Source of the DNA: an uncultured Bacteroidaceae bacterium
GTDB taxonomy: Bacteria > Bacteroidota > Bacteroidia > Bacteroidales > Bacteroidaceae
Length of the DNA: 64,000 nt
Reading direction: 5' to 3'
Assembly: GCA_905233765.1 (NCBI GenBank)
Contig: CAJOCU010000003.1
Span: 62,001-126,000 of the forward strand
Positions 1 through 11,700 of the stretch are shown in pieces. The position numbers and the translations under genes are program-made. The stretch's first letter is position 1. Each line of letters opens with the position of its first letter. The notes under the pieces were generated by a model that saw nothing but the letters and a program-made list of their open reading frames with translations, searched no databases and was not told the DNA's origin.

Positions 1-1
1 G

Positions 2-3000
2 AACCTTCAGTCCGGTGCCAAGGTCTATGAGGCCTATGGCGGCGGTGAGATGGGGCATGTGCTGAATGCCGAGAGCGTGCAGAAGTATATGAACCTGTAT
101 AAGGACGGTCCGTCGAATCAGATCAGTGCCCAAGACCCCTACTGGAATGACCCAGGCAAGTGGACGTTAAATCCATCCACGGGAATGCGCACAGTGACGG
201 AGGAGCCCTATTTAACTAGATGGAAGGCCGACTGGGAGGATGCCTGGAAACTGGGTAACTACTACACGCCGAACGAAGACTTCGATAACTATTTTGAGGT
301 ATTTGCAGCCCTGCGAGGTACCTCTCTGGTCTATAAGGCGACAATCGATGACCGCGATTTCTCGGCGTTCTCTGAGGAGGAAAAGCCCAAGCGCCAATAC
401 ATCTACAGCACCAATGTCCTCATTAACCAGGGCGCTGAAGTCGTGAACTACGCCTATGGCGGCGGCTATGGCGATGCTTCTGAGCTACGCACAGGTGATG
501 TCTATGGCCACACCTATATCGCGCTGCTCGGCGGCACGGTGAAGAAGGATATCTACGCCGCCGGTACGTCGGGCGCTGTGGATGACATCTTTCGTGTGGG
601 ACCCTACAATCCCAGCACGAATCGCTATGGCTTCACGGCCAGCACGACGGCCTACGTCAAGGGTGGCACCTGCCGTAATGTCTATGGTGGCGGTTGGCTC
701 GGTAATGTGGGCAATCACACCGGCGCTATCAGCGCATCCACTACGGGTGACATCGCAGGTGAGACGCACGTGCTCATCGGCGACGTGGACGGTACCAGCT
801 ACTACAATGGTATCCCCACTGTCCAGCGTAATGCTTATGGTGGTGGCGAGGGTGGCGCCGTCTATGGCACTGCCCACTTGAAGTTGTACAACGGCTATGT
901 GGGTTACGACTACGATGCCGGTCGCAGCGATGATCCGAAGACCGAGGACATCGACGAGCGCTACGCTGAGAAGACCGAGGACGACACGAAAGATACCCCC
1001 AACGCACTGCTGGAGGAAGCCGGCTGTATCTTCGGCGGCGGTTACATTGACGACAGTAGTGTTGATAAGACCAAGGTCTATCTCTACGGCGGTCATGTCC
1101 GCAACAGCGCCTTCGGTGGCGGCGAGGTGGCAGCCATCGGTCGTGGTGACATGAAGGAGAAACCGGGCAGTGGCGGCAAGGACTTTGAGTTGAAGGGCAT
1201 CTACCGCCCGGGCAAAACGAATATCGAGATGTACGGCGGTCATGTCCACCGCAACGTCTTCGGCGGCGGTCGCGGCTATGACAACCTTGACCGGCGCGGT
1301 TCGCTGCATTGCGACGGCTATGTCTTCGGTCAGACCGAAGTGCATATCCACGGTGGCGAGATTGGCACGGTGTCCGGCGTGCAGGACGGCGACGGCAATG
1401 TCTTCGGCGGCTGCGACGTCGGTGTGGTGTATAGCGCCTACGAGAAGCCCGACGGTAGTTTCGGCAAGGGCGTGAAAGCAGGCGTACGCTACGAAGATGT
1501 ATATCAGGGCTATTACTACCAGCATGCTTGGGAAAATGAGGGTGACTTCGTAACGGAAACCGTTCCCACATACTATACAGCCGCAGAAGCAGCTGCATAT
1601 AATACCGCGCATAGCCTTTCGCCGGGTGATGCCGGTTATAAGAATGCAGGAGATGTTAGTGGATCTACCACCGAGCGCCAGTTCACCGAGGACTGCAAGG
1701 TGCTGATAGAGCCGCACATGAAGGCGCTGGAGGACGTGACCGTCGGCAATAACGACTATTTAGAAGGTGAGTATGTAGCTATCGACGACTTGAACCTGTT
1801 GGGTAACAAGCAGACCTCTGCAACCACGTGGGAAAAACTGGACCAGACAGGTATCATCATTCACAATGCGGTGTTCGCGGGTGGTAACACGCCGGCGGGT
1901 GCCTCCTCGACGAGCGCCAACACCGCTTCGGTGTTCGGCAATGCCACCGCATCCATCAACGACATCTTCCACCGCGACATGATTACCTTGGGTACGCGCC
2001 ACACCGGCGGCCTCTACGGCGATGGCAACCTGACGCTGGTGGATGGCTACCGCGAGCTGAACATCACCAACTACGGCACCGACTACCACTCCATCGCCAA
2101 GGAGATTGGCATCGACGCCTACCACGCCCTGCCCAAACGTGAAGCAGACTACTATGAGCTGAAATACACCTGTCTCAAGGAGTGCCAGGACAAGGACAAT
2201 ACCATTTACAAGCCGGCCAGTGCACAGAGCAAAGCTTCGACCCTCACGGCTGATGAGATGCAGAACCTGTTTGTCGAAATCAAGGACGGCGTGAAGGTTT
2301 CCATTAAATATGCTGGAAAGGACGTCCTGATGTACGATGCGGAAAAGGGAGAATGGGTACCGAACACCGAAGAAGGTGCTAACTTCTGGGAGGAGAGCGG
2401 TGTGCTGCCCGTGTATGCAGGCCGTCTGATGAACAGTATCCAGCGTGCCGACTTCTGCGGTGTCTTCGGCAGCCGCATGGTGATGCAGGGTGCCCAGGAC
2501 CGTGTGCCAGAAGAGGCTGACTACACCAATTATACGATCAACCGCGTGCGCGAGGTGTCGCTGAACAAGATGGATTCGAAGATTTCCAGCGATTTGTCCA
2601 TCCCGGAAGGTAATGATGAATACTACAAGAAGCACCGCCACGGCAACTACTTTGGTATCTACAATATTGTGAACCACTTGGGCGCGCTGACCAGCGATGT
2701 CGATTTCGGCGATGAGATTAGCGGTGCCGTGCGTAAGACCGAGAACACCGACGCGGCCACCTATCAGACCGCTGCCAATGGCAAGCCTTACAACACAGCC
2801 ACCTACTACGACTGGAAGAAGGAAAACATCAACGAGCGCAAGCGCAACAACGGTAGCAGCTATAACAAACTGGCGCTGGCCTCGGGTGTGTATCTCGAGC
2901 TCACTACCGAGGAGAGCACGGGCACTGGCCTCTACGAGAAGGTGTGGGGTCCCGTCACGGGTGTCGTGGAACTCGACCTCATCAATGTCTCCACGGGTAT

Positions 3001-6000
3001 TGGCGGTGGCTTCGTCTATGCGCAGAACATCCACGGCGTACGTTCCAAGACCTATCATCAAAACACCACGCTGACGGCGCTGAACGTTGGAGCTGCCACC
3101 AAGTGGGACTATGACTACGATACCAATGATGCCAACAAGGATGAGTGGCAGTCCTCGGGTAACTTCGTGCACAGCACGCAGACCATCATCGACGACTGCT
3201 ACAACATCAGCCACAAGTACAAGGATAACTACTTGCCCCCGGGCGGTGTGCCGGCTCACTACTGGTATATCAAGGGCACCACGTATGTCTATGACCAGTA
3301 TATCTCCGCTTACACGGGCAGCGCGAACGCTTACAGCGAGACGGTGGATATCCCGTTGACCATCGCTGCCGCCTCCCACGGCAAGATGAAGCTGTTGAAT
3401 GTGATGCCGAACCGCTATGCTTACTTCGCCTCCGAGGGCGTGGAGCTGGAATCCGGCAAGCGCATCGTCATCAACGACAAGTCCTACTACAAGAACGACC
3501 CCATCAGCTACTGGGATTGGTACCTGCTGAGTTCTTCGGAGCAGAACTTGTTCGTGGATGCCACGTATGTGAACTGCATCACGTGTAAGATCGATGGCAC
3601 GGAGTACGCCGCCGGTACCTACATCATGGATTCAGATAAGTTCACCGCCTTCAAGGGCACTTCCCATACCTACACCGATGCCTCCGGCGAAACCATCAAG
3701 GACGCCGAGGACAACCCTGTGGACGCTGACTACATCTTCCGCTTGTCCAACAATGTTGACCACGACAAGGGTTATATCCTGACCTACGAGGTGGACAACC
3801 CCAGCCAGTGGGACAACTGGTACACGCCGAAGACGGGTAGCTCCTTGGCCGATAAGATTAACAAGGCGACTTACGATGTCTCTGATGCGAAGTCCAACTA
3901 TGAGGATGGTCCCACCTATTATTTGGATGCTGAGCAGGTGACCGCCGATGGCGTTGTGCTTGGCCAGCGTGCTTACAAGGTTGGCGATGTGATTTCTGAG
4001 GATGTCGAAGACACTTATCAGGCCATAGCCTCTAAGCCGGCATCTGGTCAGGCCGAGTTCGAGACAGCTTATATCGTCACCAAGACAACCACCGTCACCA
4101 AGGGCGGTAAGGAATACCACCTGAATGAGGGTACGACCGTCATCAAGTCAGATTATTCGGACGGAAGCGGTAACTGGCTGACAGGCTTGTCTGGCAACGT
4201 TGACGAAGCCTACATCTGCACCCACACCATCCAGGTGACGAAGGAGGATGTCATCTACAAAGACTCCCGACTGACAGAAGCTGAGGTGACCACTTATCGC
4301 ACTGATGTCACTTCTAAGATGGAGACCGCACGCTCTGGCTCAAGCTCATTGACCATCGCCCAGATTAAGGAATTAGCCATTGATGCCGAAGTGAAGAAGT
4401 CGCTGGTATCTCTGGCCACTGTGCGCGACGACCTCAACAAATATCTCATGGCGGCCTACGCATGTAAGACCGCAGGTCTGTATGGCGGTAACTACTACAA
4501 GAAGAACCAGAACTACCGTGGTTTGGAAGCCTGGAGTTCGATGTCCGATGATGACCGCCATAAGTTCATCTTCAACTACGACGCCCTCGACCTGCTCATC
4601 GACCCGGACTACACGACAGCAGCAAGTGGTCCTATGTCCGAAGGCATGAAGTACCAGTACGACGCTGCTGCTGGCACCTTGGACGGAGCCAATGCTAATA
4701 AGGCTCACTACTCGCTGGAGACGGCTGTCGATTACACGGCATCGTACAACAGTGATACCCCATTGGCCCTTACGAGCAATATCAATGTCAGCCGCGGCGG
4801 TGTGACCACTTCCACCAGCTCTGTTCAGAAGGACGACGAGCTGTCACGCGAGGTCTTCGAGGGCCTTGCCAACGAGCAACGCCACTACTCGACCATTGCG
4901 GTGACGGATGCCGGCGCCTACTATGTCGTGAACACCGCCTTCCAGATTGGTAGCACGCCCTATGCCGTCGGTGAGACGATCAGCAGCGATACCTACACCA
5001 GTATGCCTCTTTCGGAACAGGACAATGTTACACGTGTCGAGTTTGTAGCAGAAGACGAGGGTAAGAAATTCTACTACTGCCGCGAGCCCTATACGATTGC
5101 GACCGACCATAAGGTGAAGAGCATCAAGGGCGACGACTCCAACGCGTATAGTAATGGTCAAACTGTGCCTGTTGGAGCCATTATCTCTGCGGAGAATGCC
5201 AATATAAATGAAGTAACCTACACGGGCTATAGCAATCTGACGAACGATCAGAAGAACTTCACCATCCACGGTGTCTCGCCCACGGAGACCTCGACGCTGT
5301 ATGTGAGCAGCGAGAGTGATATCTACGACCTGTCGCAGGAGAAGATCATCACCGTCATCTACCAGTACGACTACGACGAGATCGACGGCAGCGGCAATGT
5401 GACACCCATCAGCGAGCGCCATGTGCTGAACATCCACCTGACGTTCAAGAGCGGTGTGCCCATCGTGGAGGAAATCGAGGCACCCGAGATCATCCTGCCG
5501 GGTGACTTTGTGGGTCTGCGCGAGCCGAACGTCACGCCGGGAGCCTACGAGGTCACGGGTGGCGGTTGGACGCTGTTCGAGAGTGAGCGCGATGCCGAGA
5601 GCCACATCAACGGCATTGACTACACGCCGGCCTTCGACCCGCTCTACTGGTACCAGAACGGCTTCTATGTCGCCTACTACGCGAAGAGCTATCTCGGCCG
5701 CACCTATTCTAATTATGTACCCGTGAGCGTGGCCAACTACCACGACCTGGCTGATGTGATGTCCGATGCCAACAAGGCACACCACATGTACATCGACCAT
5801 AAGGGCGTCGAGCGCGACTCTAAGATCTATATCAACGACTACAGCAAGAGCAAGCAGAACGGTCTCGACCTGTTCAAGAACCTCTATGACCTGAGTCTGG
5901 TGAAGCGGACCTACGATGGTGATGGCAATCCCGAGCCCATCGCCTCCGGCACCTTGCAGGGTCATGTGCCGATGGATAGCCGTGTCCAAGGCGGCAGTCA

Positions 6001-8695
6001 CTTGGAGATCTTCCTGCGTACGGATATCGACCACAGCAAGAAGTGGGTGAACAACCCGGAATATAATCCGAATGACCCGGAGGAAACAGATCCAGAGTTC
6101 ATCCAAGAAGACAATCCATGGACGCCTATCGCCTCCGGCAGCGATCCTTGCTTCAGCGGTAACTTCCATGGCGACGGCCACACCATCAGCGGCCTCGCAC
6201 CTGCCACGGGCACCACGGGCTCGCTCTTCCATAAGCTCTGCGGTAATGTCTATAACCTCGGCGTGATGGGTTCCTTCACCGGTGCCGGTATCGCCGATAC
6301 GGGCGACGGCTATGTGGAGAGCTGTTGGGTGAAGACCAGCGCCACCACACCGTTGGCTAGCAAGCCTAATGCCGTCTTCGGTGACCCGACTGACGTTACC
6401 GGTTACCAGGTGGTCAACTCCTACTTCTGGACGGGCAATAAGGGCCTGTATGCTAACATCTCAGGCGATACTTCTGACGTTCCTGATTACGCGGAGACCA
6501 TCACCTCTGGTGGCGATCGTGGTGTCGCTACCGCCAAGTCCGACACGGCCTTCTACAATGGCGAGCTGGCATACGACCTAAATAACTTCTACCTCTATAA
6601 GCGCTACGCCGACCAGCAGGAGTGGAGTTCGGGTCTGTCCTACGACTACTTCACCATCGGCGACGACGACAAGCTTGACCTCCACATGGATCAACACTAT
6701 GTGGAGAACACCAATGCCCAATACTGTTCTACGGGTGCGGGTTCTGTAGCGGCTTACACCAAGTACGTCGAAGACCGCTTCGCCGACGGCGACTTCCGCT
6801 ATGCCGCTGGCAAGATACCCGACACCGTCGACGAGCGCCACTGGATTGAAGTCATCAAGGAAGCAGGCAAGGACGACCGTGAGGAAGACCGCTTCTCGCC
6901 CATCTATCCGGATGACTACATCTTCTTCGGTCAGAAGCTGACCTATGGCTACAACTCACACGCTCATCAGAGTGTGCCGACGGCTGTAGCCCGTGCCGAC
7001 GGTCGCCTGTCACAGGGCAGCGATGCCAACCGCGTCTATCGTGCACCGGCCTACTTCCGCAGCGCTGCAATGGGTGTCGCCCATTTCAACCCGACGGCCT
7101 ATCTGGCACAGAAGTCCTATGACGGCACTAAGATTGCTTACCCGGGCATGACCGCCATCGACTTCGACGGCCATCAGCAAGGCCACGCCAAGAGTGCCTA
7201 CAAGCTCGGCTTGCAGGGCGGCTGGTTCTACTCGCCGCTGCTCGACGACGACGGCCTCATCAGCATCAGCAACTGCGACGAGACGCAGAACCTGCTCGTC
7301 TATGCTCCCGCAGCTGCTCCCGCTTCAGAGGGCGCCTACGCCAATGCCACGACCCACGGCGTGCTGACCAGCTACTTCGTGGATCCCACCTATGACAGCT
7401 ACTACGACAACAGCAAGGGCTACCGTCTCGTTGACGAGTGCGATGCGGTCCTCAATGGTCACCTCGTGCAGAGCAACATGAAGGCCACCAACGACCACTT
7501 CCTCGTGGATAAGCAGGACTTCAACTGCCCGCTGGCATACAGCTTCGACGCAGACCACCTCATGTGGTACCAGCGCCTGCCCATGGAGAACGAGTATGTG
7601 GATCGCCAGATGGGCTGGCAGGGCATCAGCCTGCCGTTCACGGCCGAGCTCGTGACCACCCATCAGAAGGGTGAGATCACCCACTTCAACATCGGCAGCA
7701 CGACCAGCTCGAACAGCGACAAGAAGATCGGTCACGAGTACTGGCTGCGCGGTCTTGATGACGGCGAGCTGACAGCAACGGACGATGTGAAGATTGTGAA
7801 GGCAGCCTTCCACTATCCTTCGACCGAAGACTCCGAAGTCATGAACAAGACGGGCCTCAACGAGGTGACGAACACCTTCCTGTGGGATTACTACTACAAA
7901 GGCTTGGAGGGCGGTCATGACCAGAAGGACCAGAACGCCGACACCTATCTACAGTACAAGGATTATTATAGGTACGCGCGCTCTTACGTGAACTACCCGC
8001 TGCTGACGGCAGCCACACCGTATATCCTGGGTCTGCCGGGTGAGTTGTACTACGAGTTCGACCTCAGCGGTACGTTCGAGGCACGCACCACCGCTGTCCC
8101 GAACCCCGACAAGCTCGCCAAGCAGACCATCAGCTTCGTCTCCAACAAGGGCATCGGCATCGATGTCAGCGACACGGAGATGAGCACCAAGGGCCGCACT
8201 GTCAGCTACAACGCTACCAACTACTACTTCAAGCCCAGCTACATGAATGAGGACTTGGCAGCCGGCACGAGCCATTACACCTTGAAGCCCGACTTCGATA
8301 GCGACGGCAATGGGGTAGGAGACTGCAGCCTCTTCGATAAGGTACCCGCTACGGGCGATGCCACCCGCGTCGAAGCCTTCCGTCCGTACTTCATGCTCAA
8401 GCCCGGCGGCAGCGTGAAGGGTATGATGCCTACGCGCATCCTCTTCAGCGGCACCAACGGCGAGGAGTTCGAGGAAGGTCCTGAGAGCGCCCTCGACGGC
8501 ACACTGGAGATCTTCGCCCGCGGACATAACATCGTCACGCGTTCGCACATGACGGAGCCCGTCGCCATCCGCATCGTCAACATCGGCGGCATCACCGTCA
8601 CCAACTTCGTGCTCGAACCCGGACAGACCATCGAGACACCCGTCCAGGCCCACGGCGCATACATCGTTAACAAGAAGAAAGTATTCGTTAGATAA
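2..8695 (+). CDS. Giant YGGG-repeat secreted protein, 5' end outside window, with T9SS-like C-terminal domain
   Basis: The reading frame is open from the first bases, so the gene starts upstream; the ATG at 50 is internal. The first ~1.9 kb carries glycine-rich repeats of the type (V/A)YGGG or VFGGG, each followed by a short strand-like segment and GGT/GGH turns (near 450, 685, 840, 1030, 1115, 1260, 1405). The middle (about 3590-5270) has several short modules built around Y-x-x-G-x-x-I. A GLUG-like stretch lies at about 6150-6460. The last ~150 nt encode a sheet-rich domain ending GAYIVNKKKVFVR, which resembles Bacteroidetes type IX secretion sorting domains (family knowledge), so export to the surface is inferred. 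The stop is followed by only 27 nt before the next giant gene, suggesting cotranscription. Function unknown; a surface adhesin or solenoid protein is the best guess. Confidence 0.85.
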   Translation, partial: NLQSGAKVYEAYGGGEMGHVLNAESVQKYMNLYKDGPSNQISAQDPYWNDPGKWTLNPSTGMRTVTEEPYLTRWKADWEDAWKLGNYYTPNEDFDNYFEVFAALRGTSLVYKATIDDRDFSAFSEEEKPKRQYIYSTNVLINQGAEVVNYAYGGGYGDASELRTGDVYGHTYIALLGGTVKKDIYAAGTSGAVDDIFRVGPYNPSTNRYGFTASTTAYVKGGTCRNVYGGGWLGNVGNHTGAISASTTGDIAGETHVLIGDVDGTSYYNGIPTVQRNAYGGGEGGAVYGTAHLKLYNGYVGYDYDAGRSDDPKTEDIDERYAEKTEDDTKDTPNALLEEAGCIFGGGYIDDSSVDKTKVYLYGGHVRNSAFGGGEVAAIGRGDMKEKPGSGGKDFELKGIYRPGKTNIEMYGGHVHRNVFGGGRGYDNLDRRGSLHCDGYVFGQTEVHIHGGEIGTVSGVQDGDGNVFGGCDVGVVYSAYEKPDGSFGKGVKAGVRYEDVYQGYYYQHAWENEGDFVTETVPTYYTAAEAAAYNTAHSLSPGDAGYKNAGDVSGSTTERQFTEDCKVLIEPHMKALEDVTVGNNDYLEGEYVAIDDLNLLGNKQTSATTWEKLDQTGIIIHNAVFAGGNTPAGASSTSANTASVFGNATASINDIFHRDMITLGTRHTGGLYGDGNLTLVDGYRELNITNYGTDYHSIAKEIGIDAYHALPKREADYYELKYTCLKECQDKDNTIYKPASAQSKASTLTADEMQNLFVEIKDGVKVSIKYAGKDVLMYDAEKGEWVPNTEEGANFWEESGVLPVYAGRLMNSIQRADFCGVFGSRMVMQGAQDRVPEEADYTNYTINRVREVSLNKMDSKISSDLSIPEGNDEYYKKHRHGNYFGIYNIVNHLGALTSDVDFGDEISGAVRKTENTDAATYQTAANGKPYNTATYYDWKKENINERKRNNGSSYNKLALASGVYLELTTEESTGTGLYEKVWGPVTGVVELDLINVSTGIGGGFVYAQNIHGVRSKTYHQNTTLTALNVGAATKWDYDYDTNDANKDEWQSSGNFVHSTQTIIDDCYNISHKYKDNYLPPGGVPAHYWYIKGTTYVYDQYISAYTGSANAYSETVDIPLTIAAASHGKMKLLNVMPNRYAYFASEGVELESGKRIVINDKSYYKNDPISYWDWYLLSSSEQNLFVDATYVNCITCKIDGTEYAAGTYIMDSDKFTAFKGTSHTYTDASGETIKDAEDNPVDADYIFRLSNNVDHDKGYILTYEVDNPSQWDNWYTPKTGSSLADKINKATYDVSDAKSNYEDGPTYYLDAEQVTADGVVLGQRAYKVGDVISEDVEDTYQAIASKPASGQAEFETAYIVTKTTTVTKGGKEYHLNEGTTVIKSDYSDGSGNWLTGLSGNVDEAYICTHTIQVTKEDVIYKDSRLTEAEVTTYRTDVTSKMETARSGSSSLTIAQIKELAIDAEVKKSLVSLATVRDDLNKYLMAAYACKTAGLYGGNYYKKNQNYRGLEAWSSMSDDDRHKFIFNYDALDLLIDPDYTTAASGPMSEGMKYQYDAAAGTLDGANANKAHYSLETAVDYTASYNSDTPLALTSNINVSRGGVTTSTSSVQKDDELSREVFEGLANEQRHYSTIAVTDAGAYYVVNTAFQIGSTPYAVGETISSDTYTSMPLSEQDNVTRVEFVAEDEGKKFYYCREPYTIATDHKVKSIKGDDSNAYSNGQTVPVGAIISAENANINEVTYTGYSNLTNDQKNFTIHGVSPTETSTLYVSSESDIYDLSQEKIITVIYQYDYDEIDGSGNVTPISERHVLNIHLTFKSGVPIVEEIEAPEIILPGDFVGLREPNVTPGAYEVTGGGWTLFESERDAESHINGIDYTPAFDPLYWYQNGFYVAYYAKSYLGRTYSNYVPVSVANYHDLADVMSDANKAHHMYIDHKGVERDSKIYINDYSKSKQNGLDLFKNLYDLSLVKRTYDGDGNPEPIASGTLQGHVPMDSRVQGGSHLEIFLRTDIDHSKKWVNNPEYNPNDPEETDPEFIQEDNPWTPIASGSDPCFSGNFHGDGHTISGLAPATGTTGSLFHKLCGNVYNLGVMGSFTGAGIADTGDGYVESCWVKTSATTPLASKPNAVFGDPTDVTGYQVVNSYFWTGNKGLYANISGDTSDVPDYAETITSGGDRGVATAKSDTAFYNGELAYDLNNFYLYKRYADQQEWSSGLSYDYFTIGDDDKLDLHMDQHYVENTNAQYCSTGAGSVAAYTKYVEDRFADGDFRYAAGKIPDTVDERHWIEVIKEAGKDDREEDRFSPIYPDDYIFFGQKLTYGYNSHAHQSVPTAVARADGRLSQGSDANRVYRAPAYFRSAAMGVAHFNPTAYLAQKSYDGTKIAYPGMTAIDFDGHQQGHAKSAYKLGLQGGWFYSPLLDDDGLISISNCDETQNLLVYAPAAAPASEGAYANATTHGVLTSYFVDPTYDSYYDNSKGYRLVDECDAVLNGHLVQSNMKATNDHFLVDKQDFNCPLAYSFDADHLMWYQRLPMENEYVDRQMGWQGISLPFTAELVTTHQKGEITHFNIGSTTSSNSDKKIGHEYWLRGLDDGELTATDDVKIVKAAFHYPSTEDSEVMNKTGLNEVTNTFLWDYYYKGLEGGHDQKDQNADTYLQYKDYYRYARSYVNYPLLTAATPYILGLPGELYYEFDLSGTFEARTTAVPNPDKLAKQTISFVSNKGIGIDVSDTEMSTKGRTVSYNATNYYFKPSYMNEDLAAGTSHYTLKPDFDSDGNGVGDCSLFDKVPATGDATRVEAFRPYFMLKPGGSVKGMMPTRILFSGTNGEEFEEGPESALDGTLEIFARGHNIVTRSHMTEPVAIRIVNIGGITVTNFVLEPGQTIETPVQAHGAYIVNKKKVFVR

Positions 8696-8722
8696 ATAAC
8701 GCAGATTACGCAGATTAAAGAT

Positions 8723-11700
8723 ATGAAACTCGATATGACTAGTCATGATTGCACTCAGCTCTATACGTATTTGAATTTATCACGCGTGATAAAAGGTTTT
8801 CCCACGCGTGGGAAAAGCGTGTCCCATGCATGGGACACGGCTTCACACCGTGAGGTGTTTGTCCGAAGGCTGTTAGCTTCCCTCGCGTTGCTGCTGGCCT
8901 TAGGGAGCTCGACTGCCTGGGCGCAGACGGATTTCTCGGGTACGTATTATATTGCGAATGAGACCAATCACGCTAGTGGCAATATTGGCACACACTGGTA
9001 TTTGGTGCCAGGAGCGGATCCGCAACAGAGTCACAGAGCAGATGCCTATTTCCACAACCAGTATTGCAATGTCAATGGTAGTGGCGATTATAAGGGGGAT
9101 AACTATGGTGACCCTGAAAAGCCTTTCCTTACCACCTATCAGACCGGTCGGGATTTTAATTCTGTCTGGACGATAGTTTCTACAGGCGACGGATATTATA
9201 ATATCATCCATGCCAAGACGGGCAAGTACATAGTCTATGAACCACCTTACAAAGAAGCAATAAACCGTAAGTCGATACACCTAGAAACTACAGCAGCCCC
9301 TGGCGAAAACGCCAAGTTTACCATCACTGGTAGCCTGAGTGGACCTATTAACATCAATCCTAAGAGTGTCACAACTGGCGATATGTACTTTAACCCTGCT
9401 GTAGGTGTGGGTAACCGTGCCCAATACTATGGTACGGGAAAATACTTTCACGAAGGTATGATTGGTCTTTGGAATGCCGCTGGTGATAAATCTCAATGGT
9501 ATCTTGAGAAAACCGCTATTCCACCAACCATTACCTTCGATGATGCGACGGGTAAGGTGACGATTACCTCTGTGACGGGTACGACCATTCGCTATGCTTT
9601 TGACAGTAATACCCCGACTGCAGGCGGAACATCCTACACGAGTCCTACAGATCCTATTGACGTCTCTGGCCATACGGCCATCAAGGCCATCGCCGTTGAT
9701 GGAGAGGGGAATGTGTCGTGTGTCATTACGATGACGTTTGCGAATTTTACCTACAAGATTTTGAACAAGGCAGGCAATGTGGCCATTCAGCAGACGGTGC
9801 AGCAGCCTGTGGGGAAGGCGCTGACGGGGTATAGTGATATTCCGGCAGCTATCCGTAGCCCGTATATTGCGGACGAGACGGTGAGGTTCTTCAGTGATTC
9901 CGGTCATAATACCGAGATTTTCGAGACCCCGGGAAGCAATGCCGATATCTATGTGACCTACACCACGTCAAACTTGGGAAACAAATTCCTGCATCTGGAT
10001 GATGGTCGTCTCTTGAATGTCACTGTGAACGGCCAATACATCTACGACAATAGCGGCACACTGAGTCATGAAGCTACGGAAGACAACCTCGCGAATACCG
10101 ACCGCATGTGGCGTATCAAAGGCGAAGACCCCTATGCCGTCGTCATTCAAAATGTCAGCACAGGGAAGTGTTTCCACTACGAAACCTCCGCTTTGCCAGC
10201 TACGCTGTCGTTGACGGTGGAAGGTTCGGCCTCGCACTTCATCATCATGAACGGCAGCGGTACGCCCAAGAGCCTTGCAGAAGGACAGATGGAGTTGATG
10301 CCCGCCACGGGTGAGAATGTAACCAGCAACACCTACTATCGTGTGGAACGTCCAAGCGATTTTGACATCACGACGACATCAGGGACGGCCGCTCAGCAGA
10401 TTCAAGCCGTCTCCGCGAAGGCGAGTGTCACCTACTATTTGATTGACCAGGCTGGTATGAAAGACCCAGGAGGCGCAATCTTTGCGACCATCATCAGCAC
10501 CGAATCCGCAGTGGAGCTTCCTGCGGAATGGCAGAGCCCATTGGTCAGCGCGTACCATTACTATAAGACAAAGACTTGGAACGCTGAAACGCTGAAATGG
10601 GATTTTAGCGAGCCCGTCACCTCGACCCTTGAGGCGAGCGAAATCTATGTCACCTACGATGTCAATAATCTGGTCAGCTTCGACGATACCGATGATGACA
10701 CGAACGGTTCGACCACCTACATGCTTGAGTTTACCAATGGTAGCTCCTTCAAGCAGGAGGACGGTGACAACGGCGTGATGAATACGCCGCAGCAGGCCGT
10801 CTATCCCTATGCCAACGGCGACGGATGCCTCAATGTCTATGGTTTCGATCAGTGGTCAGCTCAGATTTCATCCGGCGCCAGCACGCGTACCCGCTGGTTG
10901 TGGTATGTCGTCAGCCCGAACAAAGACCCCTATCACGTGAAGATCATGAGTCGCTCGGGTGTCGTCAATAGCCACAATTACTTCCGCACCTATGTTGTCA
11001 ACTATGGTGGCAGCAACCATGTGGTGACGGGTGTGACCACCAAGCACGCTGATGCTGTTGCTGCCGAAGAAGACCCCACCGAATATATGGTGCTGAAGAC
11101 GGCCGCGGGAAAGTGCAAATTGGTGACCAAGGACAAGATAGATGACGGTAGCACCGATGAGCGCCGCACGGTGACGAGCTTCGAGCAGTACTGGAAGACT
11201 TATGAGACGGTGAGTAATTGGGGTGAATACCATTATGCACCTCCTGTTGATAACCCTGCGTTTAGCGGCATCACGCTGAACTACTACGAGGCTCGTGCCA
11301 ATGGTCGCCCCATCAACACCTCAGATCCTACCGTCCAAAACAGTAAGACGTACGAAAAGGTCAACCACTTCTTCCAGACCATCAACATGGGCAGCGAGGG
11401 CGAGTTCACCTTCCAGGCCACTACCCTGGTGCCGCAGGTGATCCTGCTTGACCAGCACGGCTGGGAGATCATGCGTCAGCCGCTGTACTCCGACGATGCT
11501 TGTACCACGGTCAATACAGCCGCCTTGAAGCACTTCGACAGCCCGATGGTGGAGAGCTACCACTGGTACCCCTCGGCCTCGGTACAATCCGGCTACCATA
11601 AGTACACAGTCGGTGACCCCGCCATTACCATCTATGAAGAAGTGAACGGCAAGTGGGTGGACAGTGAGCGTGATTATACGCACAACTCTACCTCGCTCGC

